Positions 60,962 to 64,000 of a DNA stretch of 64,000 nt are shown one piece after another; the stretch's first letter is position 1; each line of letters opens with the position of its first letter. Source of the stretch: Argentina anserina (taxonomy: Eukaryota; Streptophyta; Magnoliopsida; Rosales; Rosaceae); contig NC_065874.1 in assembly GCF_933775445.1 (NCBI RefSeq), positions 6,095,001 to 6,159,000 on the forward strand, given 5' to 3'. Below the pieces are notes generated by a model. The model did no database searches and had not been told where the DNA came from. It saw only the letters and a list, made by a program, of their open reading frames with translations. Position numbers and translations under genes: made by a program.

Positions 60962-62745
60962 ATGGATATCCCTCTGCCTCTTACTAAATTGGCTATGCAT
61001 TTGGTTAATCTCGACGACAAGTAAGTTTTTTACCTTGTCTGGTTTATATCACTGCCTGTGGTTTTGTTTGTTGCTAAGGGAATGAACGGATATGTTGGCG
61101 TTCACAAACTAGATTTAAACAGAAATTTAATACAATGAGGAATTGCATAGACAACATAATGTTTAGTAAAGTACTGTATTTCTATGTTTCAGTCTCCTAA
61201 TTTTATCTACCTTTAAGCTCAGTATATTTTTAGTTTGCAGCAGGACCGTGTTTATTTGTGAATTTTCAATGAGGATTGTTCAAGTTCATAAAAATATAAG
61301 GTGTAAATTTGTTGAGAAGATATTGACTCTCTCTCTCTATCTGTCAGGGACAAGGAATATGTAGTTCTAGTAGCAACTGGAAGTTTCAATCCTCCTACTT
61401 ACATGCATTTGCGAATGATGGGTGAGTTATTCCACCATTATTATAATTTTCGCATTCACTGGAAGTTTCAGTCCTCTTACCTACATGCATTTACGGATGT
61501 TGGATAAGTTACACCTGCATTATTATCATCTTTCATAATCGATTACTAAATTTTGGATCTACATATTAGAAGGCTGTACTCTATATTGTATTGGGTTATA
61601 GACTCATAGGTTTCTGGTATAAGGAATTATGATGATGAGATGAGGATTTCCTGTTCAGTTATGGTTGAGAAACTTTTATCTAAAGTGCTGATATTGTCGT
61701 ACTGATATGTTTTCATCAAAGTGACACGATGTTGCAACTCAATCATGAAATCATAGTCATGGTTAATAGACAAATATCTTTTAAAACTGATAAGCGGTGG
61801 GATGAGATGATATATATGATGTAGCTTCTGCTAAGTTTTGGCGTTCTCATCGATGAGACTACTAGTTATGTCATCTTTCTCTTAGATGGGTTAGGGTCAA
61901 GCATATGAGTTTCCTTGATATGTTGTAATATAAGAAATGGATCTTTGAAGTTGAAAAGAATCAGGTATGCAGTATACTTGTTTTTTGAGGTCAAATTTAT
62001 ACTGTTTTAACTGTTTTTAAGATGTAAATAAGGCACAGCTACAGTAAAAATAATGAAATGCCTACTTGTTTAAACCATGTAATAAAATGCCTACCTGGTT
62101 AAACCATGTTATCGATGGGCTCATTCTTATCTTTTTGGGTTTCAAACTTTTGCTATGTTGATTAGTGTCTTAAGTTAGTAATCTTTTGTCGAGAATGGTT
62201 TTCTTATATTCTTATTATTCCGTACAAGTATACAATATATAAACTTATTGTAATCTAGTTGAATGAACAGTTACAAAACCAGTGAATACAAATGATTACA
62301 TGTCTGCTGTATTTCGATTATTTGCTTTTTTTTTTTTGTGTGCACAGAACTAGCAAGGGATGCATTGAATTCTGAAGGCTTTTGTGTGATTGGAGGTTAT
62401 ATTTCACCTGTTAATGATGCATACAACAAGAAGGTATGGAACCTGTAATAATTTTTCTGTAGGTTTGAGTAGAGAGAGCTTGCATAAGCACAATGGATTG
62501 CTTGGATCAGTTTGTTAATGCTTGCTTATGTGGTTACCTATTTCTGCCTTGTACAATTTTGTAGCTAAGTGACTAAGTCATAAGATCAGGTACTCAGATA
62601 TCACACAGCCATGTATAGCATTCATTGTCTGACAAAGTACTAAGTCATCTGCTCTACAGGGACTTCTATCTGCTGACCATCGTATACAGTTGTGTCATTT
62701 AGCCTGCAAAAGTTCAGAGTTTGTAATGGTTGACCCATGGGAGGT

Positions 62746-62792
<47 letters not shown>

Positions 62793-63696
62793 GTCATTCT
62801 TTGGTTCTGCGGTACAGTCTATATCTTGGTATAATTGTTGTGTACTTATGTATGTTAGTTTTAAACAATTTTTACAGGCAAGACAAAGTACCTTCCAACG
62901 AAGTTTAACAGTACTGTCTAGAGTTAAGGGTTTCTTGTCTGCATCTGGGCTGATACCTAGTGGTAAGTTGGCGAAATTATGAACCAGTTTTTGCTTCTAA
63001 GCATTTGAACTGAATAGTTAGAATTTTATCATCTCACAGATTGTTTCTTTGTTATATGTATGCATATAAATAGGAATTCCAAGCACATGTGCATATTCTT
63101 GCCCAAAAGCTGTATGGCTATAATGTTATAGGAAGTTTGTCAGGAATGTTTTGCTGCTTGAATTTTCTGCTCTTGCTAAGCTTTAGGATCTAGCTCACTT
63201 CATTTATCACATATATCATCAAGGACTTTGATTAATCAATTTAATCCATGAGAACTTGAACCTGAAATTTATACTCCTTCATTAGAAGCATGACAAGTTA
63301 TTTGTTATTCTACTCTTATTAGAATCCCTGAAGTGCATGCTTGTCTGTGGTTCTGATCTACTCCACTCTTTTAGCATTCCTGGAGTTTGGATTCCAGACC
63401 AGGTATGTCTGTAATATTGTTTATTCTCATCTTCCTGTATTTACTACGCTACCTCTTGTGGAAAATTTTATTAGTTCAAAAACTTAATAATTATAAAGAG
63501 TTATTTACATCAAAATGTGATATATTATCGATGATTTGCTCATTACTTCTGAGAACGTTATCTGTCATAACTCCTTGTCCTTGTTTATCATCAGATCAGG
63601 GGCATATGTAGAGATTATGGTGTGGTTTGCATTCGCAGGGAGGGACAAGATATTGACAAGATAATGTCAAATGATGATATTTTGAGGGAGAATAGG
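60962..63696 (+). CDS. NMNAT: Nicotinamide/nicotinate mononucleotide adenylyltransferase, 5' part
   Basis: Exons seen: 60962-61020, 61348-61421, 62348-62433, 62660-62743, 62878-62962, 63323-63402, 63595-63696 (570 nt, 190 codons, frame open at the last donor). More exons lie beyond the window. The protein starts MDIPLPLTKLAMHLVNLDDK. It carries the nucleotidyltransferase motif VATGSFNPPTYMHLRMMELA (GxFxPxTxxH, about residues 29-48), then GGYISPVNDAYNKK, the LLSADHRIQLC segment and VCGSDLLHSF with SIPGVWIPDQ. The enzyme transfers AMP from ATP to (deamido-)NMN, the central step of NAD synthesis. The late ISxTxxR motif is not reached. The donor of exon 4 abuts a long CT run. Confidence 0.93.
61458..61528 (+). 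pseudogene. Vestigial duplicate of NMNAT exon 2 in intron 2
   Basis: An 82-base shift superimposes 61376-61446 on 61458-61528. The copy covers the 3' part of exon 2 (the GSFNPPTYMHLRMM catalytic motif) and the start of the intron. In the copy the donor GGTGAGTT has become GGATAAGTT, and the motif reads as GSFSPLTYMHLRML. It lies in intron 2 and has no working donor at the homologous position. Confidence 0.8.
62749..62790. repeat. CT microsatellite adjoining an NMNAT splice donor
   Basis: About 21 CT units begin five bases into intron 4 (GAG|GTAACTCTCT). Confidence 0.95.
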
Positions 63697-64000
63697 GTAA
63701 CTCCATTAATATTTCCAGTTTTCTGTCAGTCTCTTCTTAATTTGACCAAACTCACCTAGGTGGTTTAAAACTCTGGAATTTGCTTAGCTGCACGTTTAGT
63801 TAATTATTAACCAACAACTAGGAATCAGATGAAGTTTTCTCCAGGGTCTTCTTGGGTCATGCCTATATAACTGTATAGTAACACTCACGTGCGCACGCTA
63901 GCGTGTGTGATGCAAATCTTTTAGTCTGAATGAAAAGATTAGGATTTCATCACGATTCTTGGGTCATGCATATATAACTGTATAGTGAACATACATGTGC

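Overview
The window is nuclear DNA from a flowering plant, almost certainly a eudicot. All protein genes are split by short GT-AG introns, the intergenic DNA is A/T-rich, and non-autonomous DNA transposons are frequent. The mix of a CYP716 triterpene oxidase pair with the other gene families would fit Rosaceae, but the sequence alone does not prove the family. Exon-intron structures were worked out by hand; for every gene called intact, the exon sums are divisible by three and the reading frame continues across all junctions.

Layout, left to right. A partial gene for a small secreted-type protein runs off the left edge (minus). It is followed by an SBT2-type subtilase (869-6272, minus, 10 exons, 846 aa), a divergent plastid ribose-5-phosphate isomerase of the RPI4 type (10147-13975, plus, 9 exons, 299 aa), and a CYP716 P450 (16353-17952, minus). 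A transposon-rich spacer of about 13 kb leads to a second, nearly identical CYP716 gene in opposite orientation (30831-32430, plus). Then come an ESCRT-III VPS2.2/2.3 gene (33783-37788, minus, 11 exons, 227 aa), a TIR element carrying a truncated Ty3-type LTR retrotransposon (38286-40841), and a tandem pair of GH31 alpha-glucosidase genes (plus). The first of the pair is a frameshifted pseudogene (43492-47074) and the second is intact (49666-54542, 892 aa). The right end has a plant PRUNE/DHH-like protein (54842-60231, minus, 13 exons, 573 aa) head to head with an NMN adenylyltransferase gene (60962 to beyond the right edge, plus).

The subtilase, RPI4 and VPS2.2 genes match, from memory, a cluster in Arabidopsis around AT5G44520-AT5G44560. 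This suggests an old syntenic block into which the CYP716 pair and transposons were inserted. The genes are not a functional pathway apart from the two duplicated pairs: CYP716 (specialised triterpene oxidation) and alpha-glucosidase (apoplastic or vacuolar carbohydrate hydrolysis).

The most interesting signals are: a sharp-edged gene-conversion-like pattern between the inverted CYP716 copies; loss of the DHH motif in the PRUNE-like gene and of the catalytic lysine loop in RPI4; a GC-AG intron in VPS2; a vestigial duplicate of the NMNAT catalytic exon; and several small transposons with clean target-site duplications. I saw no defence system, CRISPR array or other undescribed multi-gene system.
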